This document shows positions 1-12,232 of a DNA stretch of 64,000 bases, piece by piece. The notes under the pieces are model-generated. The model did no database searches. It saw only the letters and a list, made by a program, of their open reading frames with translations, and was not told the DNA's origin. Made by a program: the position numbers and the translations under genes. Numbering within the stretch: position 1 is the stretch's first letter; every line of letters begins with the position of its first letter. This DNA is from Phytoseiulus persimilis (taxonomy: Eukaryota; Arthropoda; Arachnida; Mesostigmata; Phytoseiidae): the NCBI GenBank assembly GCA_037576195.1, contig CM075103.1, positions 7,564,001 to 7,628,000 on the forward strand. The letters run 5' to 3'.

Positions 1-3000
1 TCTCGTTCAATCAGACCCGGGAAGGCGTAGGATTGGTCCCGTGGACGAGTTCTCACTTTAAAGCCCCAACCTTTCGGCCGGTTTCCGGTCTCTGGGCCAA
101 AATGAGTAGACGTCCACTGTCGCAATCTAGGTTGAGCGTATAAGTTCGAAGAGTCAGAATAACCATCTCCAGTTCGTGGAGCGGCCAGGCCGGGAAAATT
201 GGGCAACTGTCCGGCGATTCGCAAACAATGAACGGGTTGTCCAGGATCCAGCAACGTCTCAACAGAAACGTACATCGGATCTCATCGTACGCCCTGGAGG
301 AGCCATGCAGGGCGCCATGAGAAAGTAATGGTCTCCGAACACAGTATCAAGCACACTGGCAGGGTTGCGACTTCGGCAATTTCCTCATTCAGCCATCCCT
401 ATCATGAAAAGCGCGTTCGCGTCTGGATTTCCTCTCAATTACCATCAAATCGGTCCTAACAAGCCGTACGCCAAACGAACAATGAGCAGCACTGGTGGCG
501 GCCACACATAATACGATTCTACAACAGCAGTGGACCTCCTCAGGACGAAGACCCTCGCATTTCCCGAAGGTCGTGCAAGCAGGGTCCTTCAACCTGGGGC
601 CAGGCCCAGAATGCCGCTGCACTAGGACAGAGCATTATACAGAGGCGGGGCGTACCCGTCCTTGTGGCCTGCCCAATGAGTGGTTGGCTGAAAGACAATC
701 GAGACGACTCGAAGCGTTGCCTGGAAGCGCTCGTTCGTTCGCTGTGTGGCTGAGAACGAGATTCGCATTCTGTCTTCTCGCGGCTCGAACTCGCGCTCTC
801 ATGGGGACAGTCCTTGTTAGCTGGACAACGGCGTACAGTATGTATATATAGCGGTAGAGATTGCCGAACCACCGCAGACCTAGAACAGAGCGAAATTTGG
901 GTCGCTTTCCAGTAGTCATGTAAACTGGTGGCGAACTTGGCGGAAGGCGGGAAGGAACGAAACCGCCGGGAACAGGGATCCCAGTGAACCCGATTCACCT
1001 GGGGAGTCCACAATTGGAATACCCTGGAACGAACAACGATGATGGCATCGCAAGCAACACATCGGAAGGAATTATAGTTTGAGGTACCGTCGAGAGGGTT
1101 TTACGGAACAGCTTGTTGATCGTTGCTCTCTCGAAGCTTCTGAGAAACGAGCTTCCTCATTATGTTTGTGCTTGCTGAATAAGTGTTTTATTGCTCTAGC
1201 TGCTGACGATTCTGCTGTTCTCTGAGCCTCTGGTTGTGTCGCTCCGATCAGCTTATGAAGCAACAGCTCACATCCATTCTGAGGGAGTCGCATTGGAAGT
1301 GGCCAATTACCGGTAACAAATGATCGAATTATCAAAATTACGAAGAGAAGAAGACGAAGTCGCATCCACAATCAGTGTTTGCTATCCGGGACAGGTGGAT
1401 GGACGGACGGATGAACCTCAAAACAAAAATCGAATGAACGGTCGAACGAATGAAGTTGGATGGACACGCGACGAACGGTTGCGTCGGTTGGTTTCAATTT
1501 TCGACGTCATGAACGGAAAGTGCTCATCTGATTCACGTAATCACTCTTCCCGTATCATTTCTACGCCGCATTTATTCGACTTCCCTCGAACTAATTCCGA
1601 TAGCTACACCATTTAACTCAAGCTCACTCGTGTCCTGCGATCGCATCTCGGTTCCCGAATCGCTAAGATGCAGCTCGACTCGGAGAGAGGGTTTTAGAGC
1701 CGATTCTCAAGAGTACCGTTGTAGTTGAGCGGGAGAATCTCACCCGGTCTCTAAACGCGTGCTTCTTGAATTCTTGACTCTTTCTCCCCACCTCTCGGAG
1801 CGAATATAGTGAACCCCGACCTCAACACAGTTGATGGACGATAGCGTAGATGAATTCCTCCCCCAATCTACATGGGGTTCGGGTCATGAATTCTGATACG
1901 ATGGGAGGACGCTCTTGAATCGCGCCAAATTACATTTGAACAAATTATTGAATGTGAACCGAGATTTTGTGCTTGCGCTACGCTCCGAGATTCGCTCATT
2001 CTTGGAATCATCTATGTACAGTGGTTCCAACCTTCGATCACCTCTTTCATAGATCTCTCGTCGACGCTTTTTTTTTTCGGTGAGAGCATGTCGAACTGCA
2101 CTAGACACCATCCCCATCTCTTCGGAGGAGCCCGTTCTCCGAGAGATTCACCGCTATTGCTGAAAAATTGACGTCGAGAGCAGCAATACACCGCGGTCCA
2201 GGGCCGTTTTCGCTGTAGTCCTTCACAGCGTCAGTGGAACTGCTTACAAACGATTCCCCGAATCCCTCAGAGACGTCACAGGCGTTTGATTATCGAAAAT
2301 CCCCAGATTCGATGTTGCCCTCCATCATATGCATCGCGTGGGTGTGGAGCAGGTCTCGAAGTCTGGAATCTTATTTCCTTGTGCCATTGTTCTTTGTGTC
2401 GGCACCTTGGCGAAGTGTGTCCAACTTATTGAATTTCTCGGAAAGGCCAGCTAGGGGGAGCTTCTCCTCCAAGAGGAAATCTCAAGTGGGAGATTGTCAT
2501 CTTGTGACTGTTTGTCGTCCCCTCCCCCTCTTCCCCCCTCCCCGACAAGCCTTCAGGGTGATTTCTCGCGACGCGATGAGAGGAATACTCTCCATGCTCT
2601 TCACGATGAGCTCTGGATCAGTTGTTCCCTCCAAAAAGATTCTGCTAACGTCTTCTGCCACGAGTCACTAGCAACTGACGGGCTCGAAACTGACCCCTGG
2701 CATCGGCGTCCGACCGGAGCCTTCGAGTGGCCAGCACTGCGACGGTCGCTGAGCAGAATAAAAAGCTTCGCGGGAATGTTAATGGCTCAACGTTTGCTCG
2801 GTCGTCGCCGAGTGCCGCCGCTCTAGTCAGTGACTCGCGGGTGGCCTGAGGAGGATCCATTGAAAATGTAACACAAATAAACACGTTCTTCCATCTCGTC
2901 TGATCGTTCTCGAAACGCAAAGACAGCAAATTTTCCGAGGGTTCCAGGTCTCCCCTGCTTCCAGGCCACCCAGTCGGAAGAATGGGCGTTCCTCTGACTC

Positions 3001-3877
3001 TTCCCCCGGAAAGGCCCAACCATTAGCCAAGCGGACACCAGCAACGCTTCCTCAACGAGGCTCCCAGATGATCTATGCCCTGGTGCGCGAGAAGAATTGT
3101 CGTGTGTCTTTTTCCAACCGGCCTCCACTATCCCCGCTGTCGCGTGGTGAACAGAGCATGCCCCAATGAGTAGCGTTTGAAACGACTGAATTCAGGGCCC
3201 ACATCGAGCGACGCGGACCATCCAACCGAACTGGTAACCAATGTGGCAAGGGACAGGCCGTCGGAAAGGTTGGTGTTAACTTCGTTAGGATCGTTATTTC
3301 GCACGAATCACAAAATTCGTAATGAAGTGCACACATCAGGCGACACAGAATCTTCATTTGAAAACAGGAGAGTAAGTTTCGGAAGGAGCTCGACAATCCA
3401 ACTCCCTCCGAAATCAGACGCTCAGCGACATGCTACATCTCGTCCTGGAATTCGAGCTCTGACACACATTGTCAAGCACGCTCATTCCGAAACCCTCTCC
3501 GTCCATTTCTTTTTTTTTTAGGATTCGAGCGCCTCCGATATTCCTCTCTGTCAGAACCTGCCACGTAGAAAGGGAAACGAAGGGAAGGAGAGCTTGATCC
3601 GCTGCATGCCGGTCGAAGAAATAGCCCAGGAGATTTCCGCGTGGTTTTCAGACGTGACCTGGAGTTTTTACGCTTTTGGTCGCTCCACCTGACAACATCC
3701 GCAGGAACGAACGGGAAGTTGTCAAAACTCACCAATCAGAACCGAGCACGGGCTTCACCGTTCCTGGGGTCGAGTTCCAAGGGCGCGAACCCGAGTTCGT
3801 AGCTCAGGCGGGAGTTCCGAAGGAACTGAAGCCAAGCAGGAGCTTGCGAGGACAGGCTCATTCTTCTGATGTGGGTA
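1..3877. other. Intergenic, no supported gene
   Basis: I see only short overlapping open frames on both strands, with no recognisable domain, no chain of phase-compatible exons and no repeat of note. There is a pyrimidine-rich stretch near 2520-2550. Distal exons of a gene lying outside the window cannot be excluded. Confidence 0.5.
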
Positions 3878-4022
3878 ATTTTGAGCCCAGGGATTTTGGA
3901 GCCCGATGCCACTCAGAGCCCAAGAGCATTTAGAGCCAGTATACATTTGAGCCCAGTGACGATTTGAGCCCTGGAACTATCTGACTCCAGCGACGATTTG
4001 AACCTGGAGAGATGTAGAGTTT
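3878..4022 (+). repeat. Left arm: 17-bp tandem repeats (ATTTGAGCCC units)
   Basis: About eight diverged copies of a roughly 17-bp unit run head to tail. The core is ATTTGAGCCC followed by about seven variable bases (units begin near 3878, 3893, 3911, 3928, 3945, 3962, 3979 and 3996). The same unit reappears in inverted orientation at 4472-4591, with about 450 bp of unique sequence between the two arms. Arms made of tandem repeats in inverted orientation are the structure described for Foldback (FB) transposons of Drosophila; assignment to that class is inference. Confidence 0.65.
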
Positions 4023-4471
4023 CAAGGCACTTTGAGCTGTTCGTTCATGCGTTCATGTAAAGTCCGGTTTTTCTAACATTGTTCGAGGATAATAACGTTC
4101 CAGATTCCAGCAATGCAGTGTTTCCTCATGGATTCCATAGTCTTTGCGAGTCCAGCGGAGCCCCTTCATTCATTCATCCGGCAAAGCGGTGGCAGTAGAC
4201 TTCACTGAAAAGGGCAGCTCCCATAGAGTATCACAGGGGGGTTCCGGGAGAAAAATCGAACTTCTCAAAAATCGTCTCGCTACTCCCATGAAAAACTCTC
4301 GAGCGTGACCCATTGGAAACAGATCAGCGCAACATCTATTGAATCGTCCTTCGAAGTCTCCTCGCATTCGAAATTTCCGGTTTTCAGTTCATGCAGGATC
4401 AATCAGGAAATGGAATCCATGGAGAAACTTCCCATTGTCGAATCCCAATCAAGAGAAATGTTCGGGAAGCC

Positions 4472-4591
4472 GGACTCCTGGGCTTGAATAGACGCTGGGC
4501 TCTGAATGCTCGTGGGCTGTTGATGTTATTTGGCTCCGATTCTCGCCGGGCTCAAATTTACTTGGGCTCTGAAGGTCTTCAGGCTCAGAAC
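4472..4591 (-). repeat. Right arm: inverted 17-bp tandem repeats
   Basis: Read on the minus strand, this segment has about six units of the same roughly 17-bp repeat as 3878-4022 (cores such as ATTTGAGCCC, ATTCAGAGCCC and ATTCAAGCCC), spaced 16-18 bp apart. The opposite orientation relative to the left arm gives the pair the potential to fold into a long imperfect hairpin. No open frame in the 450-bp interior resembles a transposase. Confidence 0.65.
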
Positions 4592-7500
4592 GACAAACAC
4601 CTCTCATTTCTTGAGAGGGACTGGCGCCCGCGCTCAACCTCTTCGTCGATTCGTCATTCTGTTGATTGAACTCGTCGAACAAGATCGCTGCTTCGAAGAG
4701 GAGGCATCCAAAACCCAGGATCCACCTGGGTGGAAAGTTTCTGAGGAATCCTTATATCTGGATTACGACGCTCGTTCTCGCTGGGTTCGATCTGCCTGTG
4801 CGGGGCAGGCTCAGATCTTGCTCTCGAAGCAGAGGTGTCTCTTGACCCGCAGCATATCTAGCCTCGGAGACGAGCAACGCTGAGCCGCACAAAGATACAT
4901 CGTGCGAGGAAGAAAGACGACGAACAACGAAAAAAGGCGGAAAAAAAAACAAAAGCCTGGCGCCGCGACTTGTAGGCTCCCAGTGGCAGGTACCACCCGT
5001 TTCCGTCATCAACATCACGACTCATCTCGCCACCCAACGCGCATTCCTGCCAAACAAGGCGAGCTAGCTCGCCCATTGTCCTGCCACCCGTTTCTCCCGC
5101 GCCGCCATCTGGAACGGAAAGCGAATCGAGGATCATCCTCGAACGTTATTGAGCGCTTCAAACCCTCCCGACGTTCAATCTGATCTAGAAATGTAGTGTC
5201 CGCATGCCCCCGCCACTGAATGATTTCGAATGCCCCCCCCCCCCCAGATGAAACTTGTTGTTTGACTTTCAAATAAGAATAGAGGGAGCTTGGTCCCGGG
5301 AACGTTTCAAATTCGAACGAGGTTTTTTTTACTGCGTGCATGAACTCCGTCAGAGGCTTTTGACCAACAAACTCACAAGAATTTCGGTAAGTTTTCGAAT
5401 CGCTCCCAACCTGCTCGCTGTTTCATGGGGGTGAAAGAGTGATACGCAGCCCTCATTCAGTGCTTCCCACGAAGTGAGAAATGTTACTTCACCAAATTCT
5501 GAAATTGAAGGATGGAAAACAGAAAAAAATGAAAGTGGACCGGACCTCGCCGCTCATAAATTTCACAGTCAGAAGAAAGGCGGCCCGACACCTCTCGACC
5601 ATTGGCTGCCAATAACTCATAATAATGCTCCGGTAATTGCCTGATGACTCTGAGGTGTTAAATGAGATCGGATCAGGACAAACCTGTTTCGGAATTTTCT
5701 GCGTCCGGCGCGAACTTTCCGGCACCTCCCTTCTTTCGGAGTGGGAACAGCCGAATGGACACATCAAATCGTGCTGATCGGAAATCCACCCTGTTCGTCA
5801 ACGGTCGGGCCGGTCATACCAGTACCTACCCGAGCAGTATTTGAACAGAAGCACACGGTGAGCAAACATGGGCAGCGATCGAACGACTAAATAATGACCA
5901 GCAGTAGCATCATGATCGTGTAATTATCCGTGGACGTCCGGAACGAGAGGAAAACCTTCCTACCCTTACCTAGCTTGGACATTAAACGGCCATATACAAA
6001 ACAGCGAAACAAACTCACAGACGAAATTTCCACTTACACGTTGTTTGACGTAAAAGATGACTGTTATGAATCATTTCATGCGTACCAAGGGAAGCCGGAG
6101 GCTTCTTTTTCCGCCGTTTTTCTCTTCTGGTTTCCCTTGTCGCTTCCCATCTTTTACCGACCAGAAGACCGCGCCGCTCGCAGAGACCGATAAACTTATC
6201 AGAGAAAAATTATCGTACTGCCAGTATAAATCATCCGCTCCGACCCCCACCGGGCGACTGTGGTTCTGAGTAATGAAAAACGGAAAGCGTCAACGAGGGT
6301 TAAGTTGCGGTTTTACGTTGGGGGACACTCTGTGGACAAAAACCGACCCTCTCCCGAGTTGTCATCGAAGTCACCCCTCCAGCATGTCGCGAGGACAACA
6401 GTCCAACGGTGCATAGAGGAGAGCGTCTTTTAATCGTGAGTTCTTCTCTAGTTCCACGAGGTGGCTCCGGCGAGGCTGATAGCCCTGAAGTACCTCCGGC
6501 AACCCGAGTTCTGTCCACCCCTGAGCTCGACGGAAGAAATTTCGCAGTAGTAGGTCAGGAATGGCAACGTCAACGACCGCACACCGGTGACACTGCAGGC
6601 AAGCGGGCCAACCGAAGTTTTTGGCAGTACCACGACCTTAAACAGAACAAGGATCAGGTGTAGCTCGGAAACTTGTGTATCGAGGCGGAAGTACAAGGTC
6701 TCCGATACAGGAAATGATGGAGAACGGAGCGACCCACTTAGCGAGCAGATGAGCGACTTCGTGGAGTCCTTGAACTTCTTCCCGTCTTCTTGTGGCTCTT
6801 TGTTCAGCCAAAAAGTAGGGGAACTGTTCTGTTCGTGAATGGCACTGTTCTCAATAACGAGTCGTCATAACCATAAAAACGAATGGGGCAAATGCTCAAC
6901 TAAACTTTGTCAGAGCTCCGTCGAGTTTGTTCCGGGAGGCAGGACCACACAGAAAATGCCGCCGCCACCACCACTACTATGAACGAAACTAAACCAGACG
7001 GAACTCTCGACGTCAGCGGCTCACGAAGAAAACTAGGGCCAGCTACTTTACGCTCTAACCGGTTTGGGCGACTCCCACATGCAAGGCTTGTGAGAAAAGT
7101 ACGGAGGTCACGCGTGAGAATGTTCTTTCCCGAAATTTGTCTCCTTCAGGCATGCCACGCGGAAGTCACGTTCGCGCCAGAGAAGTCAAGAAGGATCTCA
7201 AAATCACGACTCAGCCACCGAAAAGCACCGATTTTGAGCCCCGATGGAGGATCTTCCGGATCATCTCGAACACGAATATGCGATGGGATGTCTTCGAGGA
7301 CGGGCGGACTCGGATAGGGATAGAGGCTCCAGCAGAGCTGGATGCACCCCAACTCGGCGCGAAAGTTGGTCGCAAAAGTAAAACTTGTTCGAGAGGAATT
7401 TTCCCGCGAGCTCAAGTATTTGCAATCGGATTCAATAGATATCGCGGACTTCATATGATTTGCCCACTCAGAACTTGAACAACTGGCATCTCCTCGAGTG

Positions 7501-10500
7501 ATAACACAAGCAATATTTGAGGATGAAGGAGGTCGGTTGTTACGGAGTTAATTTGTGACGCACGATACAGTGGATGCCAAAGCCTGCATCCAGGACGTCT
7601 TCACAAGTCGACGCGCTGTTGGATGACCTGGAGAGAAAATGCCGCATTCGATAACTCCTACGACATGCCGAGAAATTGCGATACTGTCATTCGTTATGGC
7701 TCCGAAATATTTAGTCAGGTACAATATGATCGAGGGCCCGAAGCCGGCGCGTCGTTTTCAAGGGACGAGAGAGCTGAGAACCTTTGTCGAAGAGTGAGAT
7801 CGCCTCCCGGATGGGCAGTTCTGAGATATCCCAATGCACAACGCTATCCGATGGACCAATCAGCATTTGCTTGAATCTCCAAAGAACGGAGCAGTTGGAA
7901 ACAGAGTGTGCACCTCGAATTTCAGTGAAATGGCGATGAGGGATCCGAGAACAAGACCACCGGAACGACACAAAACCTCGGATCGAAGGCAGAAACAAAC
8001 ATCCCAGGAAGCGGGGCGCGGATCAGATTTTCAACGATACGAATGTCGACCTTCCCTTGTCTTGATTGCATATGCGATGGATGGCTTGCGGAGCGACCGG
8101 GTTCGAATTCGGAGCTCCGGATACTCATAGTCCACGTCCTCCGTTCGAACCGCTTCTATACGCTTTCAATCCGAACGGGGATTCTCGGACACTATCGAGC
8201 AGCCGCCGTCGGGAGGAGTAGAGTGGCTTCATCTTCTCCATGGATCGCTCGAAGATGATAACTTATCGTTAGATCATTCTTCTATTCTCTAGGAATAGCG
8301 CTGAGCTGCGCCGAGCTCAACCGACACAAGATTTATCTGGACTGACTGCAGCGCAGCAGATTTCAACGTACGGAGTTTCTGAGAGAAAAATTACGGAAAT
8401 ATTCCTCGGTCGTTGCGAGCCAACGAGCGTGTGAACCAGAAACAACACACTCACACACGCGGAACACCAGCCGAAAGCGAAAGTAATGGATGGGCAGCCC
8501 GTAAATAGAGGAAGCTATGTTAATAATGACCTCGGAGAGAGGCCAAGAAAATAAACGTAGCCGATGAATATTAGCAAACAAAAACTAGAGCGAGCGAAAA
8601 TAAAACAATATCAATCATTGCCCGTCCGGCAATGAGCCTATCGCGGGCGCACGCGTTCTCCGTTTGTGGATTCCTTCTGCTGGAATGAGACTTGTTCACA
8701 ACTCGTCGACCCAACGTCCATTACGTCTCGCGATGATTACCGTACCTTCGCTTCTGAACCCGTCCCGAAAGCCTCGGTCGCGAGTCGCGACCAAATTTTC
8801 TGTTGTTTCTCCTTCCGCCGCAGTCCTGTTATCAAAGCTTTCAGCACGAATTGACGGCCTCTGCGATCGCCGCCGTGATGCGATCTCAGCCATAGTATCG
8901 GCCTGTAGTTGGGTTACAGACGGGATTCCGCGAAAAATTTGTCGCGAGCCGGACCGCAAAAAACCTCGGTACGGACTTGCGACTTCTGTGGCGCCCTGCG
9001 AAGCTCCTGCTGTAGATTTCACTGAGGCCCGACAGATCTCTAGAGCGAGCCGCCCAGGGCTGAATCAGAAGACCGCCCCACGTGAAAAGTTTTAGAAGAA
9101 ATATTCTGACCCGAGTGACCCCCATGTGCCCTTAACGACTCGAGGAGTGCTCCGTACTTGGGCTCTGGACCCATTAGAGGGCAACGTTTCGAAAATCGCA
9201 ATCATGCCGCCGAATGCTCTCGTTAAGCGTGACGACGACAGTCACGCATTGAGCCGATGGCGGTGTTATCTCTTGTTAGCGTCTTCGTGTAGGGAATCTG
9301 AAATTTCCTAGAGAGACTTCCAGGCTCAGAGCGAACAGGCTGGATACTGGAACGGGAGGGACATATTATTGTCATTATTTGTTGGGACGCTCCTTTCCAA
9401 GTATACCGAGAAATCAGCCAACGCCGCGACTCTACCCCTCCCGGGCGCTACTCGCTGACCTCAGTCAGCTCGAGGGCTGTTGAGCAAAAACTCGAGATGA
9501 GAGCGGAGGGATCATCTTTGCGGCTTATTTCGCCGTGGGCCACCTGCGGGACGAACATCGAGCATTGTCTCGGTCGATCGCGTTTGCTGCAGCTTGGAAC
9601 TATCGTCGTTGACTCTCCAGCCGGAGAGGAATGATCTGGAATCGAAGAAAATGAGAGCCCACGAACTCCCGCGCAGGTCAGCGCGAAGAGCTGGAGCTCC
9701 CGAGTGTGCTGCTTTCGCTTCTGATGACGTTACGCTCGATAGCAGCTCCCATACGCATCCGTGTCGTTTAATTGTGGGCGGACAGCATCACTGTGTGATG
9801 AGGAATCGCCGGAGCGATCCGCGTCACGGCGGAGAGCGGTGTTTTCTGTAATGGTGGCCAGTTACTTGTACCGGTGGACGCCTCAAGCAGCTCGGCGTTG
9901 CTCTATTTTCATCCGAACGTCTGACGAAGTCGCTCCGCAAGGGATTCCCCTGGCCATGTCATAGAATTGCGGAACGTTTGGTTCGTCGGACCGTTGCTCC
10001 CTCTGCAGTCCCGGTGCCAGCGTGACTCCTTGCTGGCCGCCCCAACAACAAATGAGAAGCCATTTCTCGCACCCAGTGTGCACGGCGGCGGTCGATCATC
10101 TCACTGCGGCGATCCTCCTGCGTGGGCTGACAAGCAGGAGGAACAACAACATCGGCTACTACGGCACATTAGCGACGCCGTAGCCGCGGTAGCTGCACCT
10201 CAGTGAGGGCTACTTGTAGACGGAGAACGGTCGTATCCGCTCCCAAGTCACTGTGATCTGGATAAAAACGGGAGTTTTCGTGATCACCGATCACAGAGAG
10301 CGGATCGGGCGCGATTTCCTATTTGGGACTATTGACTAGTCTTCGGAGATGAGCTTCGGACTCTGTCCGCTGGACTCCGTTTCAGATGCGGGGTTCGAGC
10401 GGAATCCGATCTATCAGGGATCGTCGATGGCGGGAAGTAAGCAGTCGCGGATTGACCGAGCAACAGCGGAATGACAAAACGACTGAACGCTCCCACAGTT

Positions 10501-11669
10501 ACCGCGCGCTGTAAATGTGCCGATGTGGTCACGCAAGACTGTCGAGCGGCCTCTCCTCTCGGTCATCGAGTGGATCGAGCTCCTCTCGTTTAAAGTGAAA
10601 TTGTCGAAAAGAAGACAGAAGTGCCGTCGATTCGGATGCGCGGAATTTTTCAGATATTCGACCGCGGCGGCATCTCATCGGCTCGCTCCCACGGGATATC
10701 CCTCGAAAACGAAACTTGCTGAGCAACTCTCATCGTAAAACAGAGTTGTACCCGGGGCTCGCGAATGCTACGTGCCACTCCTGTCTCTCCATCGCTGTTG
10801 ACAACAATGTCCCCGTGATACTTATCGACCAATCAATTCCTCTCCAATCGATTTGATTTATTTCCGGGCTTCATTTATTCGCGATGCTGCGATTTCCTTT
10901 TGTTTCCGAGACTGTCGTTCGGGACATTGACTGCGGTTGACGACCGAGATCCTTATCGCTTCATGTGTCGTTTGGAATGCACGCTGCGTCCACGCCTCCT
11001 GAGGTCTCCCGCAGGCTCGCGTGCCGTCGGCCGTGCTGCAGCATGCGGCACGCGAAGTATGAGACGATCCCGAACAAATGGGGGGATATCAAGCGAAGAA
11101 ACAGAGATATTTCTTTTGACGGTGACAGCTGAACTCCCCACCTGCGGATTGTGGAACAGATGTCGTTTGCTCTCAATTGAGAATGCATTCCGTCGACACC
11201 GTCCGCTCGGTGCGACCAGAGAACATCAGCGGCAAATGTATTCAAAAAACTGAAAAAATTCCCATAGACCACTGAGGAGTTCTATTCCCCCTGTTTTCCA
11301 TCCATTTACAACAAGGCCTGCAAACCCGTAGATAAGGAGTCTGACTGCATCGATTGAAATCTCGACGACCGTTTTTCGCGGAACATGGCCCGTGATTGAT
11401 AACTTGGTTCAGTTACTCTGGAAGGACACTCTGGTTGGATCTGGAGAATTTCATCCACGGATCTCCAGAATCAGATGTCCCTCGGAGAATATCTAGGTGA
11501 CTGGCTGGATTTTCATGTGGCACGACTGCCACCTGAGCTCGTCGGGTTATAGCGCATTCCCGAATGTCCTTCACCGAACAGGCCAACAAACAATAATGCG
11601 CGAGATGTCATCCATCGAGACGAGAAAAAAGGCCATGGATGTGGGTTGGTGACTGGAAGTAGATACATA
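4592..11669. other. Intergenic, mostly featureless
   Basis: About 7 kb without a firm gene. It contains a run of 13 C residues at 5233-5245 and one weak exon candidate on the plus strand at 10009-10206 (see findings). I recognise no transposon domain, and no reading frame here matches a family I know. Confidence 0.45.
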
Positions 11670-11675
11670 TTTATT
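11670..11675 (-). terminator. AATAAA poly(A) signal for LSM8
   Basis: TTTATT on the plus strand reads AATAAA on the minus strand, about 110 bp downstream of the LSM8 stop codon. It is the nearest canonical cleavage/polyadenylation signal in the right orientation. Confidence 0.5.
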
Positions 11676-11784
11676 AACAATGAACCGAGGCTTGAATCGA
11701 GATCGTTGAGTGCCGGCGTGACTCGTTGGGCGTCCATCGATTGCCCCGATCCGAGAAGGCAACGATCCCCAGTTCCCCCAAACG

Positions 11785-11990
11785 TCAGTGAACGACGTGA
11801 TTCAACGGCTCGGCACGGGTAGACGTCAGGTCGATCTGTTTTTCCAGCTCTTCGTCGAGCTCGCCTACGAGCACGACGTTCTCGCCCCTGATGACGTACA
11901 GGCCCATCGGCACCTGCTGAACCCCGTCTTGGACGCTGAACACCCGTTCATGGCTATCCTGCAGGATGATGTTGATTGCATGATCGTTAC
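11785..11990 (-). CDS. LSM8: LSM8, C-terminal exon (U6 snRNA-associated Sm-like protein)
   Basis: LSM8 completes the nuclear LSm2-8 ring that binds the 3' oligo-U tail of U6 snRNA and supports its stability and spliceosome assembly. The exon encodes about 67 residues. It starts within the Sm1 motif (…AINIILQDSHERVF), continues through the Sm2 motif (GLYVIRGENVVLVGELDEE) and ends in RAEPLNHVVH, very close to the animal LSM8 tail, at a TGA at 11787-11785. A pyrimidine-rich acceptor (ttccttccag) precedes it. The phase-1 split falls in the Gly of the conserved GTLKG segment, so the first exon should encode about 30 residues ending there. I cannot find that exon between here and TTI1. The open frame does extend upstream of the acceptor (to 12087) with a partly Sm-like SVVVIS stretch, but without the DGR and GTLKG signatures. 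Family identification is firm; the 5' end is unresolved. Confidence 0.88.
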
Positions 11991-12232
11991 CTGGAAGGAA
12001 CAGAGTCGAACTTTCCGGTAGTACTGCGGTCTCCGAAATGACTACAACGGAGTGACTCATCGATAGCAGGCCATTTGCAGTGATCAACTACAGCAAACTG
12101 TGGCCGAGTCACAGAAGCGACGGCGACGATGACCACACACACCGCTCGCTTACAAAGCGTCGAAGAGAGAAAAAAAAACGTCACCCAACTGCGGAGAAGT
12201 TCACCGCTGCCTACGCTTGAAGGCGCATTAAC
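11991..12232. other. TTI1-LSM8 interval
   Basis: These 242 bp separate the TTI1 stop codon from the LSM8 acceptor. It has a minus-strand T-rich tract near 12170-12180 and no AATAAA on the minus strand. It should contain, or be an intron leading to, the LSM8 5' exon, but no LSM8-like N-terminal coding is visible in any of the three minus frames. Confidence 0.5.

Noticed and set aside
3073..3396. GDSGG motif suggesting a serine protease (minus)
   Set aside because: Only the five-residue match is present; no His or Asp regions or Cys spacing of trypsin-like proteases can be seen.
8096..8120. tRNA B-box-like GGTTCGAATTC
   Set aside because: No matching A box or acceptor-stem pairing can be found upstream; there is no cloverleaf.
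11788..12021. Plus-strand open frame over LSM8
   Set aside because: It is the antisense of the LSM8 exon and has no homology of its own.
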